From Alligator mississippiensis (Eukaryota; Chordata; Crocodylia; Alligatoridae): DNA of 64,000 nucleotides. Both the position numbers and the translations under genes were made by a program. The stretch covers positions 351,018,203-351,082,202 of the forward strand of contig NC_081824.1 of NCBI RefSeq assembly GCF_030867095.1, given 5' to 3'. The notes under the pieces were generated by a model, which made no database searches, was not told where the DNA came from, and saw only the letters and a list, made by a program, of their open reading frames with translations. How positions within the stretch are numbered: position 1 is the stretch's first letter; each line of letters begins with the position of its first letter. Shown piece after piece: positions 11,260-23,370 of the stretch.

Positions 11260-13823
11260 CACACAGATACAGTAAAGCCTTGCCAGAAAGGCTTTACCAT
11301 TGCTAGTATACTTTACTAAGGGGAAACAGGTGGTGCTTGCCAAAGTGAGAGGTTAGAAGCTATAGGACTGCAATACACTTTTTCCAGGGATATTGGTCAC
11401 AGAGAGGCAGTCAATTCTCATACAGTTAATATTTGCAGTCCAGCTCACATGTCTGGGTGCTGGATTTCGCTCTTACGCTGTAGTCATAAAGCAAAAGAAC
11501 AAAAGGTCATATTTTGCCATTAATACTTTTGCAGAACACCACTGACAGTACTGGGAGTCCTAAGTACAGATCAGTGGCAGGATGCAGCCACAACATCTGC
11601 GATCCAAAATGAGCTTGTAGGATGTTGTCTGCTCATTTCAATCTAATGTGACCTAATATATTCAGATAATAAACCATTTTTTAAAACAAGTTGTCACAAT
11701 ACACATAGCTACCCGATAAAGTAATTCTCAGATACCAAATCTGAAACTGAATATTTAAAGAAAACCAAAACATGTATGCTATCCTATTATAGCATTCTTG
11801 GAATTACCTGAAAATCATTTTAGTTCTGTCTTTGCCACTGTATTTTTCTATTATAGAACTTAGCCAGAAGTGCTACAAATTAATGATATTCTCTTATAAG
11901 ATTAAAGCCTCACCTTCTACCACTGAGGTTAATCAGAGCTTTGCCATAGATCAGTCCAGGGATCCAGCCATTCATAATGGGTATACTTTGTTCCCTTCAA
12001 CCCATATTTTCTCTGGGTCCATATATTACTTGGATGTACTATCATCCTAAATGGATGGCTAAATGAATAGTGTTTTGGAAAACTATCTTATGGTTCTCCC
12101 ATTACTTGCTTCCAAATAAATAAAATATTCCAAAATACCATATATTCCAAATAAATCAAAAGGCATAATTTCTCTTTACAGTTCTTTTTTCTTCCTCAGA
12201 GTTGGAGGTAATAGTTCAAAATATCTGGAAGGGTGATATTAATTTTTCTTCCTCAAATCTTCACAAAGATATTTTGGATAACCACAAAAGTATCATCCAC
12301 ATTCCTTTATTGTAGTACGTGGGGATATGATTAATTCAAAACCCAAGTACTTTAAACACAGGCCAAGCCCAAGAGTGCACAGCTCCAAAAAGAACCTCTT
12401 GAGACTCCACCTAGACTGTTGACAAACCTGGCTTTGAAAAGCAATGGATATGATCCAAGATTAACAGGCTCTGTGACAGTACTGTTAAATACCTGTCATG
12501 CTAATGTGAACCAACGAGGCCATCTGGGGTTGTTTAACTGTTTTGATGTGTGGTACCATGGCTTGGCCTGAGGACCTGGAGTCTCTAGCAAGATCAGACA
12601 TGACAAAATTTCTAAGCTTAGCCAGAAAGAATAATTATTCTTTTGGTTCCAATGAAGTAGAAATTACTCAATACAGCCCGTGTGACAACAGTTTGAAATA
12701 CAAGGTTAGAATAGACTGAGCAGGGTGCAGCACCTCCGTGACATCTGAATATTATGCACACTGGGTTATGCTACTGCAAATGGGCCTTTACAGCAATTTC
12801 AATCATTTCTGTTACTTTTGATGGGATTATAGTATCAGTGTTTTTGAAATACCGCACTTGTTCCTGAAACAGCTTTTAAGGCTCAGTTCTGCACCCTTTG
12901 AAATCAACAGTAAAACTTCTACCAATTTCAGTGGGGCAGGATTACACCTTGTGCCTTTTGGGGCTTTTTCCTTCTCTTCAAATACTGAAAGGCCATGCAA
13001 ACAGGTCTAATTTTTTTCCAGAGCTAATGCTACTGCAGGAGAAGCTGGCAAAAAAATGCTAATTAGCTTTGTGACAAAATATGCAATTTCAGTTTTTTCC
13101 ATCATGAAATAAAGTGACAGCTGTGAATTGGAAAAAGGGAATTTCAACTAATTTCTCCAAGACAGGAAACCGTCTGTAACAGGGCCAGGTAAGACTTTCT
13201 TCTCCAACTACTAGTTGTGTGACCCAGAGACAGAAAAGTGATGCATCTACTGCTGTATGTGTACATAAAGGACTATAGCATGCGGATCGCTTCCCTCCAC
13301 TAATGACTCTAAATAAACAGAAATCTTAGTCTTGTTGGCAGGGGCAGGGAGAACGGGTCAGTAGATTAAAATAATGCAGTCTCTGAATTAGTGGGTTGGT
13401 AGTTACTGTTAACTGGCTCAGCTAAGACTGTCTCTGCCCTCTAATAATAAAGGAAGTTTGAGATGAAACTATTGCAGCCCAAGACAAGGGAGAAGAATGA
13501 TACTTTTATTCGGCTCCTCCAAGAAAAAAGGATCAGAGAGCTAATGAAAAGTAGAGACAGAATAGAACTCTCCCATATTCTTGACAGGTATGGCTGCCTG
13601 CTGCTAGCATGGGCAACATCTCTGAAGAAGGATCATTGCTATGCTGGGATACTAGCTGTCTTATTAACTGATGAAACCGAGGTTTTACAGAACTGCATCT
13701 AGATTAATTTGTTTTGTGAAGTTTCATTGCGAGCTGTGCCAAATGAACAGGAGAACTTAATGGTGCAGTTTTGCTTCAGATTTAAGAGAACGCAATCTTA
13801 AAACATCTCTCAGAAATTTGTTA
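11259..13823. other. Unannotated AT-rich intergenic DNA
   Basis: No gene or clear repeat. A short 79-codon frame at 13463-13702 has no recognisable domain and no splice or promoter context that would make it an exon. Confidence 0.5.
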
Positions 13824-14020
13824 CAGGCAAACAGGAGGCAGGGTAGAGATGCACCTTAGAGACTAACTGAATAAGAGATGCATAAGCTTTTGTGAGCAAG
13901 AGCTTGCTTCATCAGTGAGGTCTTGCTCATGAAAGCTTATGCATTCCTGATCCAGCTAATCTTTAAGGTGCATCTTTACTCTGCCTTTTGCCTGTCTTCA
14001 GCCTAACGTGGCTAACTACC
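13824..14020. mobile_element. SINE-like repeat, head-to-head inverted pair
   Basis: The left arm (13824-13900) and right arm (13921-13994) are inverted copies. CAGGCAAACAGGAGGCAGGGT through GATGCATAAGCTTTTGTGAGCAAGA is matched by the reverse complement of TCTTGCTCATGAAAGCTTATGC through TTTTGCCTG. The right arm continues as TCAGCCTAACGTGGCTAACTAC, the usual 3' text of a dispersed reptile repeat (CTCATGAAAGCTTATGC ... CTAAGGTGCA ... CTAACRTGGCTAC). A palindrome of two such units or a fold-back derivative is inferred. Confidence 0.65.
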
Positions 14021-14612
14021 TCTCTGTGCTCATGTTACAAGCAAATTACTTCTCAGACAGACTGCGTACACAGCTTGGCTCCTTCGCCGGGGAAGTTCAA
14101 ATCTAGAGCCTGGTTCTTCACTGCCGCATACCACAGGGAGTCATTTTTCATCTTTGTGCAGTGGACATATACATTTTCCCTGTGCTGGCAGGCTGTGCCC
14201 ATATCCATGTTTGCATCAGATGCAAGGCAGTGAGAATTAGGCAGCAAGATTCTCATGGAATAAACCAACGCGCCCAGCTGAAAATCTGAGAAAGTTCTGA
14301 GAAAGTTCAAGCCCTGATGAAAATATTGTGGCTTGGGCCTGTCTCAAGTTTTAAGAAGAAGAAATGGCAAAATTACAAGCCACAGTGACTAAATCAGAGT
14401 TATAGTTCAGATGGCAGCATGTGTGAAATAACCCCATCAGAGCCTCTGCAAGAAAAGCATGATTTGCTAATGGATTTGATCACTTTTTGAAAACATAGCT
14501 GAGCTGGAAGATAATGACAAATCACTTAGGTTACTATTTGAATGTGTGAGAGTTGCTTTTCCTCTGTTAAGATCAGCAGGAGCAGCTTGAAGATTCACGC
14601 TTTCCTCTAGCC
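14021..14612. other. Unannotated intergenic DNA
   Basis: No gene or repeat recognised. Confidence 0.5.
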
Positions 14613-14969
14613 CAGGGATTCTCAACCAGGATGCCAGGGCACCCTGGCATGCCATCAGATCATTTGAAGGGTCCCATGAAGTGTGAGGAGATAAGTAAAG
14701 TGTGACGTGATAAGCAGATAAGCTAAGAAGATATAAGCAGATAAGCTAAGAAGATAAAAGCCGTCTCAGGCTTGTCTCTGCCTGAAGAATTCCCTGCCCC
14801 CACTGCCTAGCCCCTCTGCAAGGAGGTAAGCACTGTAATAGATGCATTCAATTTTTTTAATTGGGTGCCATTCAATTCAACAAAGTTATGGAGGAGTGCC
14901 TCAAGTCCAGTGAGGGGTTTCTTGAGTCCAATGATGGGGGCTTCAATTGAAAAAACATTGAGAACCACA
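14613..14969. mobile_element. Non-autonomous hAT element
   Basis: It starts CAGGGATTCTCAACCAGG and ends CATTGAGAACCACA, the same terminal class as the 3962 copy. Possible 8-bp flanks CTCTAGCC and GTCTAGCT agree at 6 of 8 positions. The internal text GGCACCCTGGCATGCCATCAGATCATTT resembles that of the 45870 copy (GCACCCTGGGGTGCTGTGAGATCATTTT), so both are one subfamily. Confidence 0.8.
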
Positions 14970-15903
14970 GTCTAGCTGCTATAATGGTACAGTTGTAGGT
15001 CTCTTTCTCCTTTTGTTTATTTTGCTTAATACACTTTTAGGGGTGCCTTACAAACAGGGGTCTACTTGATTTGGGGTTTGTGTTTTTTTGTAGAAACTGA
15101 AAAATGGCATTGTTTGTGATCGCCAAAAAATATTGCATTGGCTGTGAATTCCTGTGAAATCAACCTAACCCCCCCCCAGTGTATTATTAATATAATGCAC
15201 TGTTTTAGAATGTCCCACTGCTTACTGCAATACAAAGACAATGCAACAATCACTGCAGCCATAGATCACATGATCGAGAGTTATTGTCTGCTGATGACAT
15301 AGACTAAGTGAAGGCACCAGTCAGTGAACTGAAAATGTTTCTATTAAGGTTAGTATTAATTAGAATTTCTAAACTTCCCCCTCAGGGCTCTCTGACACAA
15401 AGGGTGTATGCCCATTGCTGAAATGATCAATACCAGGTGGGACAGTACTGACCTTGGTTTTATCACTGTAGAGAAAAAAATGATCCATTTATGAGGCATT
15501 AAGTGAGGTATGGCAATTTACTTGATAAGTGTATTAGTGAGTTGGCAGAGTGTGTATATGTTGCATTATTTTAACAGATGTTACTAAAATGGGGACATGC
15601 ATGAGGACACAAAGGAGCAGGCTAGGAAAATGAATCTGAAACTTGTCTTCATTGAAATCAGTAAAAGTGGGCTCAGTTGACTGGGTTGAAACCATGTGAC
15701 TAGGACAGAGCTCAAGAAACAGGTTGAATGAGAAGCCCATAATTACAATCAGAGAAGAAACAATACCTGGAAAACAAGTCTGCCAAAAGCCAGCTAGGGG
15801 ACTAATTTGTAAAGCCACATGGAAGCAGAAATATCCAGTACAGTTTTGGCTGCAACTACAGTGCATCATATCAGAGATCAAAGAAACAGCTAGCCCTGTC
15901 TGT
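14970..15903. other. Unannotated AT-rich intergenic DNA
   Basis: No gene or recognised element. An A/C-homopolymer patch lies near 15171-15178. Confidence 0.5.
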
Positions 15904-15984
15904 GGGAGCATCTGCATGTGCACTTTACTGCAAATTTGACTAATTAGCTCTGCAGTAAAGCATCACAGTCTATATGTGCACCCC
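15904..15984. mobile_element. Possible short hairpin MITE
   Basis: The left end GGGAGCATCTGCATGTGC and right end GTCTATATGTGCACCCC resemble, in inverted orientation, the GGGTGCATCTACACGT ends of the MITE at 34461. Internally TTTACTGC and GCAGTAAA are inverted. The match is imperfect, so this call is tentative. Confidence 0.4.
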
Positions 15985-16251
15985 TATAAGGGCACAGTAA
16001 ATTAATTAACTCCACTGTAGGACAGTACTGCCCAACACATACTATGCTGCAGCCAAAATGTATGTGTAGACTGTTACCAGGACTGGTTAGGGCACAAGGG
16101 TGGTACAGTGCAGGGACTGCCTGCTGGCTAGCTCTGCACTGCAGCACCCTTGTGCCCCATTCAGCCCCTCCACTGCACACTGAGCCAGGCAGACCCCCCA
16201 GACCTTCTCCCAGCTGGGGCTGCTTCGCCTTGGCTCAACATGCTGCAGTCC

Positions 16252-16337
16252 CAGGGATACACATAAACACTGCACCCGGGAGCAATAAACTCTGGTGCGA
16301 ACACCAGAGTTTATTACTACATGATAAATGCACCCTG
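16252..16337. mobile_element. Hairpin MITE with perfect 14-bp core stem
   Basis: The ends CAGGG and CCCTG are inverted. The core AATAAACTCTGGTG (16284-16297), four-base loop CGAA, and CACCAGAGTTTATT (16302-16315) form a perfect 14-bp stem. Flanking text GCACCCGGGAGC and ACATGATAAATGCACCC resembles the GGGTGCAT-ended MITE family. No coding sequence. Confidence 0.6.
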
Positions 16338-17993
16338 TATGCCACAGGTAAAACCACCCTGAGAAAGTATGCCCAGTTCAGAGCATTTCACTATCAGAAA
16401 GATGCTGACAAACAGAAGGGACTTTTAAGTACGGCTAAAAAATTTGATTAAAACAAGACTTACTGGGCAAGATTATATTAAAACTTGTAGTTTGGCTGAA
16501 AGCAACTTGGGGAGTAGCTGGGTCAATTCTACACTAGTATTTAGGAGGCACAAACATTAACAAAAGAAAGGAATTATTTACTGTGTATGAAGGGCATGGG
16601 TTTATGATCTGAATATTGATAAAACATTGAAATGTAATTGCATACACCAATGGTCAGCAACCTGTGGCTTGCGGGACCTATGAAGGGATTGAATCTGGCC
16701 CACGAGGGTCTAATTCAGTCCACATCCTACTAAAGGCATAATGAGTTGGGGCAGGTAGGCAGGGACCTCAGTGCGAGGTGTAGATGTTTCCCTGCCTGCA
16801 TCTTCCATCTAGTTTTCAAACTTCTTAGCGCCATGAGGTCTTCCCAGGACAGGCAAGCAGATGTTGTGGTGAAGACTGATGCACCATTTAGCACATTTAC
16901 CAGAAAAACTGGATACATCTCCACCCCAACCAGAATACCTATGCTGAAACCTGAAAAGCTGTGGCTCCTTTCTGATCCTATGAAATCTTCTTTTGGCTAT
17001 CCTCTACTAGGGCCACCTTCCATGCCTGGTGCTGATTTTTGCGGACGTGTCTAGTGAATCTAGATCTGCATTTGACCCCAGAGGTATCAAAGTTTTCCTT
17101 TCCCTGCATCTAGCTAGAAAGACTTCAACTCTTTTCCTAGTGCTTTGTACAAGACCTAGCAATGGAATCAGTCACCCAGCTTTTAAGATGTGCACATCAC
17201 ACGTCGATATTTATGGGAAAACAGTGCTTCTGACAGTGTAGCAATGTCATCTTCTGTTTCCAATATTAAAATAGTAATCTAAAAGCTCTACAGTTCATCT
17301 AGGCTTTGACCTACAGTATATGCAATGCAGCATGGCTACCAATCCAATAACCATCCTCTATGCATAGTGAAAGAGCTTGCTGTTCTTTTTAGATATTCAG
17401 AGCATGATATATGAAGGGCACAAATGATTTTGGGTACCCAACTTCATGAAGAGCCATGAAGGAAAGCCTTTACTTTTAAGATGGTAGGTGTCCAGCATTT
17501 TCAGAAAATCAAGCTCTGAATATCTCAAAAGTGAGATGCCCAAAATCATGAATCACTTTTGGAAAATCTTGGCCTTAGACAAGTACCGGACACCTAACAG
17601 ACTCAATCCCCCAGCATATGGTTCTGAACTCTGAAATCTGGCCACACCTTTTGTTCAGAGGAGTGCCTCTTAGTTCAAAGAAATGTCATTTGGACTGTGT
17701 TCTGCATCAAGTGATTTCCAGAAAATCCTGTTCTTATTCTGATGGAATTTGGGGGCAGTATTTGTACAGCTGTACTCATCATTTTGTAGCATCTCTTGTT
17801 AGGTTTGATGTATACTGGAAGTTTTCCCTTTGAAAACAATAATTAATTAAAATGTTGTGCAATCCTGTTTTCCCTCAAACAGGACCTTGAAAAAAAACCC
17901 AGAAATGTAATACAAGTTCAGGCTGTGCTCCTCGCCTTTTCCCTTCTGTCATGAAGAGAGAGCCTGTACATTCAGATGCTCATACACATATCA
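16338..17993. other. Intergenic DNA with a hAT end fragment
   Basis: A fragment near 16648-16720 (CAATGGTCAGCAACCTGTGGC, then TCTGGCCCACGAGG) looks like the end of a hAT element of the CAGGGGTCGGCAACC class. No other gene or repeat is recognised. Confidence 0.5.
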
Positions 17994-18001
17994 TCTGCAA
18001 T

Positions 18002-18652
18002 TAGGGTTGTGCAAAGCTGCAGGTGCCAATTTGATTAGGAGGAGATTCAACCCAATTTGGTGGCCGAATCTCCAAATCTGATTTGAATCAGGGGACCAAT
18101 TTAAAGGTCTGAATTGATTTGAAACTCTCTGGCTCCTGCAGCAGCCTTGGGGCTTCTGGGGGCGTGTGCAGAACCCCCCTCCCATGCAGCATGGGGCAGT
18201 GGGGGGGCAGGGCAGCAGGGATCATCCCTCGCTGTGCAGGAACCAGTGAGTGCGGGGGCATTTTTTGGGGGGGTTCTTAAAGGGCCAGAGCTGGGGCAGG
18301 TGGGGCAGCTATGGGGAGGGGAGTGAGGGGGTCAGGGGGCTCATGCGGAGCCCCCACACAGCATGGGGCAGTGGGGATCGCCCCCCTGCCTGGCAGCACC
18401 TGGTGAGTCGGGGCTTTTTTTTTTTTCTCAAAGTGCCAGGAGCTGGGGCAGGTGAGGCAGCCATTGCAGGGCTGGGAGATTGGGTGGCGGATGGGCCTGT
18501 GTGATTTGGAGATGCAGCAGCAGCCAAATCTCCAAACCAGATTCGGCTAAATCAATTCGGGACAGCGATTTGAATCCCCGAATGTAATCACTGTTTTCTG
18601 AATTGGCCAAATCCAAATCTAAAGCGAATACTAGCTACTTTGCACAGCCCTA
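18002..18652. mobile_element. Non-autonomous hAT element with intact 8-bp duplication
   Basis: The element begins TAGGGTTGTGCAAAG and ends CTTTGCACAGCCCTA, 15-bp terminal inverted repeats with one mismatch. It is flanked on both sides by a perfect TCTGCAAT direct repeat (17994-18001 and 18653-18660). An 8-bp duplication is the hallmark of the hAT superfamily. Inside both ends are runs rich in AATTTGG/CCAAATC and GATTTGAAT phrases. The middle is GC-rich (GGGGCAGTGGGG). No transposase is encoded, so it must have been mobilised in trans. At 651 bp it is one of the clearest transposons in the window. Confidence 0.93.
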
Positions 18653-18660
18653 TCTGCAAT

Positions 18661-21600
18661 ATATAGAGATTTAATGTGATTTTCGGGCAATCAGTACTTC
18701 ATACAAAATTCAAACAAAATTGTAGTGGGTTTATTTCCATTGTTGAAAAGTCAGGCAACCAAGGGATTTTTCTTGCTTTTCATTCGTTTAACTACCAGCT
18801 GATTCTTCTTAGATGGAACATCTAGTGCTTTGCTCCCCCTCTTCAGCCCACCTTTTCCCCCAGCTGAGACCTTCAGCAAGACCAACTCACTTAGGGTATG
18901 GACAAATGAAATCTTTAACTACATAAAATGGCTTAGTGTTGGTTTTAAAAAGCTGCAGACAGATAATATATCCCTGGATGAACTGGGGCTAATTCCATGA
19001 TACTGAAGAATATATTGGTAAAAGTACATTTGTCTATATCTCCTCCCAGATGGCAGATTTGCCAAACAATATCCTATCCTGCTTTAAACCCTTTGCAGGG
19101 GAGCTCCTCAGGACTCTCTGTCAGTCTCAGTTATTCTGTTTATGGTGACTGGATGTGACCTGGCCCATTTAAAATCTGACATGAAGACAAAATCAGGCCA
19201 TTTCTGCCTCAATTGTGCTAAGGATCAGGACCCTCTCTCAGAGATTCCCCTTCACATTTAAGCTCCATGACCTTTGCTATCAGCCTTCAGTCACCAACCA
19301 TAATCTGCTTTCTCCAATCTCCAGCCATCAATATGTCCACTCCAGCTCACCATGCCAGTAAGCAGAGCTGCATCCCTGCACAATGGGGCAAGGCAAAGGT
19401 GAAACAGGCCTTTAAAAGCTCAGAGCAACCAGGATGCATGTGATTCTATTCTTTTCTTTCTTCTTCAGCAATCCTTTGCAGTCAAGGATGATTGTCTTCC
19501 ATGATTCTCTTATCTGTGCATCCAAAGATGACTGATGAGGCCTATCCAGGATCAGCAGACTCAACTGCAGTTTGGACATATGTTTCCATGTGAGGTGGAT
19601 GGTGCTGGATTCCTGGTTTGGTCCATGACATGCTGTTGCTGCTACTTCCGCATTTTCATCTCCTGTCATTGTTGTAAGGTTTCAAAGTACTCCTCTCCCT
19701 GGGCTTTCCAAGCAACCCCCAGGGCAGGCTCCACCAACGGCTAGCCACTGGTACAGGGTGATAGGAGGAAGAGAGCATCCTGGCAGTTTTTCACTAATGA
19801 CCTGAAGAGGTTAAAACCTGAGACTTCCAGTTATCAGAAACTGAACCACCCAGTGGACATATTGGTTTCTATCCCAGAAGATGCTGAGAGAAGAGCTGCA
19901 AGGGACATTGGCATACCAGTGCTCCTGAACATGAGGCAACACAATCTTAACTTGTCTGAACAGGCTAAGCCAGTCTGACTTGGTACTAATGACATCTCTA
20001 TTAGCTCTTTTCACTGTACAATTTCATGGTATACAAATTCCTGTTATCCTCTACCAATTTATATGGCCTCCTGTCTAAATCCTTGGTCTATATCCTTTGT
20101 ATCTTCAGTGAGGCTCAGAGCCCTACATAGGTGAATATAGAAAACACCTTATTGGAATATCGCACTCTTTATGGTCGCCCACTGTCAGCACAGACCTTTC
20201 TGGCTCTCTTATAATGCTCATGTCTCAGTCAAAGTGCCACTGACAATTTCGTACCTGACTCATACTGTATGATAAAACTGTCAGGATACGTACACAAAGA
20301 TTTTCCAGCTCTCTGCAAGCATTTTCTGTGTCACTGTATTTCAAGAATTGGTGGAGAGCAGTACAGCACAAAAAAGGTGGAATATTATGTCTAGACAAGT
20401 AGTTGACTGTATGATTTGGCTCAGCGTGTTATAGTGTTGCATTCATACAGAACTGCCAGTGTTCTACATTGTGGTTACAAAATCCATAGTTCAAGCAGAA
20501 CACACAAAACCTAAGAAGATTTTTTTTTGTCTATCATTCAGTTTGCTTACCAAAACATAGCTAAATAACCAGCTTCTGAATCCCTTTGAAACAGTGCCTG
20601 CCTTCTCCCATTTACCAAATAGTCTCAAAATACCACAATCCATTTTTAAATCATTACAATTGAAAAGAGTTCTTGTGTTTACATTACTAGCATTTTCCTT
20701 TCTGTACTGATTGGTAAAACAGAAAGGTTAACTGCTCATGTTAAAAAGGTGTAAATACTTAACCCTGATCTATAGCTTTTTTCTAATGAATACATGAAAA
20801 AAATCTAACATGTTTAGAGGTTGCTTGTTTCCCAGGCAATTCAGTTTCTGTATCTATACAATATTATTTATGAACAAGCAAATTCTATCTACAATTAAAT
20901 GGAAAGCTATTCAAAATGCAACCTACTCTGAAAAAAAATCTATGCTCAAGCAGATTAAGACAGAGGAAAATAACCCACAGTAAAGCCACAAACTCTCCAT
21001 TTAAACAATTTATCAAGTCTGATTATGCTCTTCACTTGTCCAGTGCATAAGACCTGATGTAACTGTCCTGAAATCCACCATCATGTAATTGAAACCTGCT
21101 GTAAAACTGGGCTTTACTTACCAAGGACTTGGCGAGTATAACTGTGAAGTTTCAAAATTTTACAGGAACATTTTATTGCTTGTCCAGTATAGTAAATAAG
21201 ATGTTGAAAGAACTGGCTTTCTCCTCAGGTTTGTTGTTTTTGTAATGGTTCCAGAAACTACCACATCAGTGAATGTCTTTTAATAATGCTTGCATAGACA
21301 GGAACAGTTATGATAAACAGATGGAGTTAGAGAAAATTCTTTCTAAAGACAATCACATGAGCTCATGGCCATGTCTTTCTGTGTTCAACTGTATACTTTT
21401 TATTATGATCCTGTACACTTTTTCCAATTGTTCAATTACAAATTCCTAATGAAACACACATTTTTATAACTTGGAAGTACGGTAACTCTGAAAAGGAACG
21501 TCATAGGAACATACAGGTCACAATACTACAAAACCTGTTAAACTCTGAGCTCCATGATTTATGTTCTCTTTAGTTCCTTCAGCAGCAATAACCCTTCTCA

Positions 21601-22228
21601 TAGAAGGAGTGTAAGTGACTACAAGTAGCTATGCTTTAAAGTAGCAAAAGAAAAAAGAACTTTTGTCATGGCTTAAATATCTCTTTCAGGTTAATTTTTC
21701 AGTATAATTTTCTTTTCATAAGGAAATATTGTTTCAAATAAATGGTGTTTTTATTGAATATAACCTTGATCCTGAAATTATTTGCTACTATAAGATGTGC
21801 TTACTAGCATGATTAGTCTAATTGAAGTCAGATGTGATAATCCCAGAACAGGGCCCCAAACATTATTCTCTATGGTCATAATTCTGCTGATACACATGAA
21901 TAAAGTTATGTGTTTCTTTGTTTGTTGGTTCAAAGATTTAGACAACAGTGGCTACAATGCATCAAAATAATCCTACTTAATGTAAGATAAAAGGTTGTTA
22001 AATTGACTGATGATTAGATGGGATGGAGGAGCGGCAAATGGTCCAGTTTCTTTTGGCAGGAGACCTATCAGGTATTGTAGCCTAGGCCTGTTCCCTGCAT
22101 ATAGGTGGAAGTTCTGGGATCTTTTAAACTTTTGACCTGTTGTTCTAGTTTAGCAAGTCGAGCATGCACAGAAACTTCTTCTAGTTTTGGTGACAGTATA
22201 AGATGAATGATAGAAGAAGGAGTTACAT
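18661..22228. other. Unannotated intergenic DNA
   Basis: No gene was recognised. The stretch 19395-19700 (CTTTGCAGTCAAGGATGATTG and following) looks like a dispersed repeat but I cannot name it. The remainder is AT-rich unique-looking sequence. Confidence 0.5.
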
Positions 22229-22428
22229 CAGGGGTCAGCAACCCCTGGCATGGATGACAGAGAGTGGCACACGAAGGCATTTTTGGCTTAGCAGATGTGC
22301 CTTAGGGCAGATGGTAGGGAAGGGGTCAGGGCCGGGGCTGTACTGCCACAACAAGGATCGGGCCCCTCGTGGCTCCCCCCACTCTCCACACCTGGCATGT
22401 CAACATCTTACAAGTCGAGATTGTTTAA
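22229..22428 (+). mobile_element. hAT fragment (CAGGGGTCAGCAACC type)
   Basis: It starts CAGGGGTCAGCAACCCCTGG, the standard left end of this hAT class, and lacks a matching right end. Its interior (CTGTACTGCCACAACAAGG, CAACATCTTACAAGTCGAGATT) is matched in reverse orientation by the copy at 30885-31094. Confidence 0.75.
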
Positions 22429-22439
22429 ATGTTGTTACT

Positions 22440-22790
22440 AATTGGGAATGATTGGATAGTTATGTCTGTCAATCATTTGAAGGCTTTGAAAGCTTGTGCT
22501 GCTACTATTTGCGCACGGGTTGTGCACGTTCATGGTGGAGTTTGAAGGGAAGGATGACTTGTGAAAAAGCCATCTTACCAAGACCAAAGGCCAGAGGGTG
22601 AGGACCCTTGGAGACCCCCATCCCAGTGTCCAGGAGGCACTGGTCAGGAAGACCTTGTAAATATATGTGTATATGTATAGATGTCCCCTGTTCCTGTCAC
22701 TGTGTTTATTGCTATGTTTTTCTTCCATTACTCTTAATAAATTCCGCCTTGTGGAAGCTTGGCTCTTTTAGTTTCACTGATCACTAATCT
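22440..22790 (+). repeat. Possible solitary LTR-like segment
   Basis: The text ends with an AATAAA polyadenylation signal (22737-22742 region) followed by CCGCCTTGTGGAAGCTTGGC, an arrangement reminiscent of an LTR R/U5 end. No paired LTR, primer-binding site or internal coding region was found. Identity is uncertain. Confidence 0.25.
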
Positions 22791-22820
22791 GTCTACCCAC
22801 CCTGTTTGCTTCAACTTATC

Positions 22821-23370
22821 ACAGACAGTCCTTGGATTTACGACACAATTGGTTCCTGAAAACCGCATCTTAAGTCGAAACGTTGTAACTCAGAACTGAT
22901 TTTCCCATAGGAACAATGTTATGAATGGGAGATTGGTTCCTGAACCGAGGCCTGATACTCTATTTTCATAAAAAATAACCCAGAATTATGTTGTACTCAA
23001 TCAATTATAGATGAGTAATATAGCTACATTAATGTATTTGTATTGGAAATAATCATATTGATTTGGAAGGACTTCTTTGAGGTGACTTGGCTGGACTTTT
23101 TGAAAGACTCTTGGCTGGAGTCTTTTCAGGAGTCTTGGCTGCAGGTTTTTCTGCAGTCTTGTCTGCTTTCTTAAAGAAAGTGTCCAAGGAAGTTTGGACA
23201 GATGTTCTCCAGGGAGATGAGCGACGCAGTGAACTTGTTCACTGGCGTGGCATTGGATCAAGCGTTGTAAAATCAAAACTGATGTCAGAAAGTTAAAACA
23301 GGGTGTCACTTTATAAACATTGTAAGTGCAAAGCATTGTAACTCAAAATGTAAGTCTAGGATTGCCTGTA
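22821..23370. mobile_element. TIR DNA transposon, possibly Tc1/mariner-like
   Basis: The left end ACAGACAGTCCTTGGATTTAC and right end GTCTAGGATTGCCTGTA are imperfect inverted repeats. Subterminal phrases such as AAGTCGAAACGTTGTAACTC and GCAAAGCATTGTAACTC repeat on both sides. A TA sits at the right boundary, but the left is TC, so a TA target duplication is not proven. The middle (about 23068-23176, minus strand) has a lysine/proline/serine-rich frame; see findings. Confidence 0.6.

Noticed and set aside
13463..13702. Small plus-strand frame as a possible gene
   Set aside because: There is no recognisable domain, splice context or promoter, and its length is expected by chance.
19395..20020. 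Possible retroelement fragment around CTTTGCAGTCAAGGATG
   Set aside because: It looks repetitive, but I could not assign a family, ends or coding domain from sequence alone.
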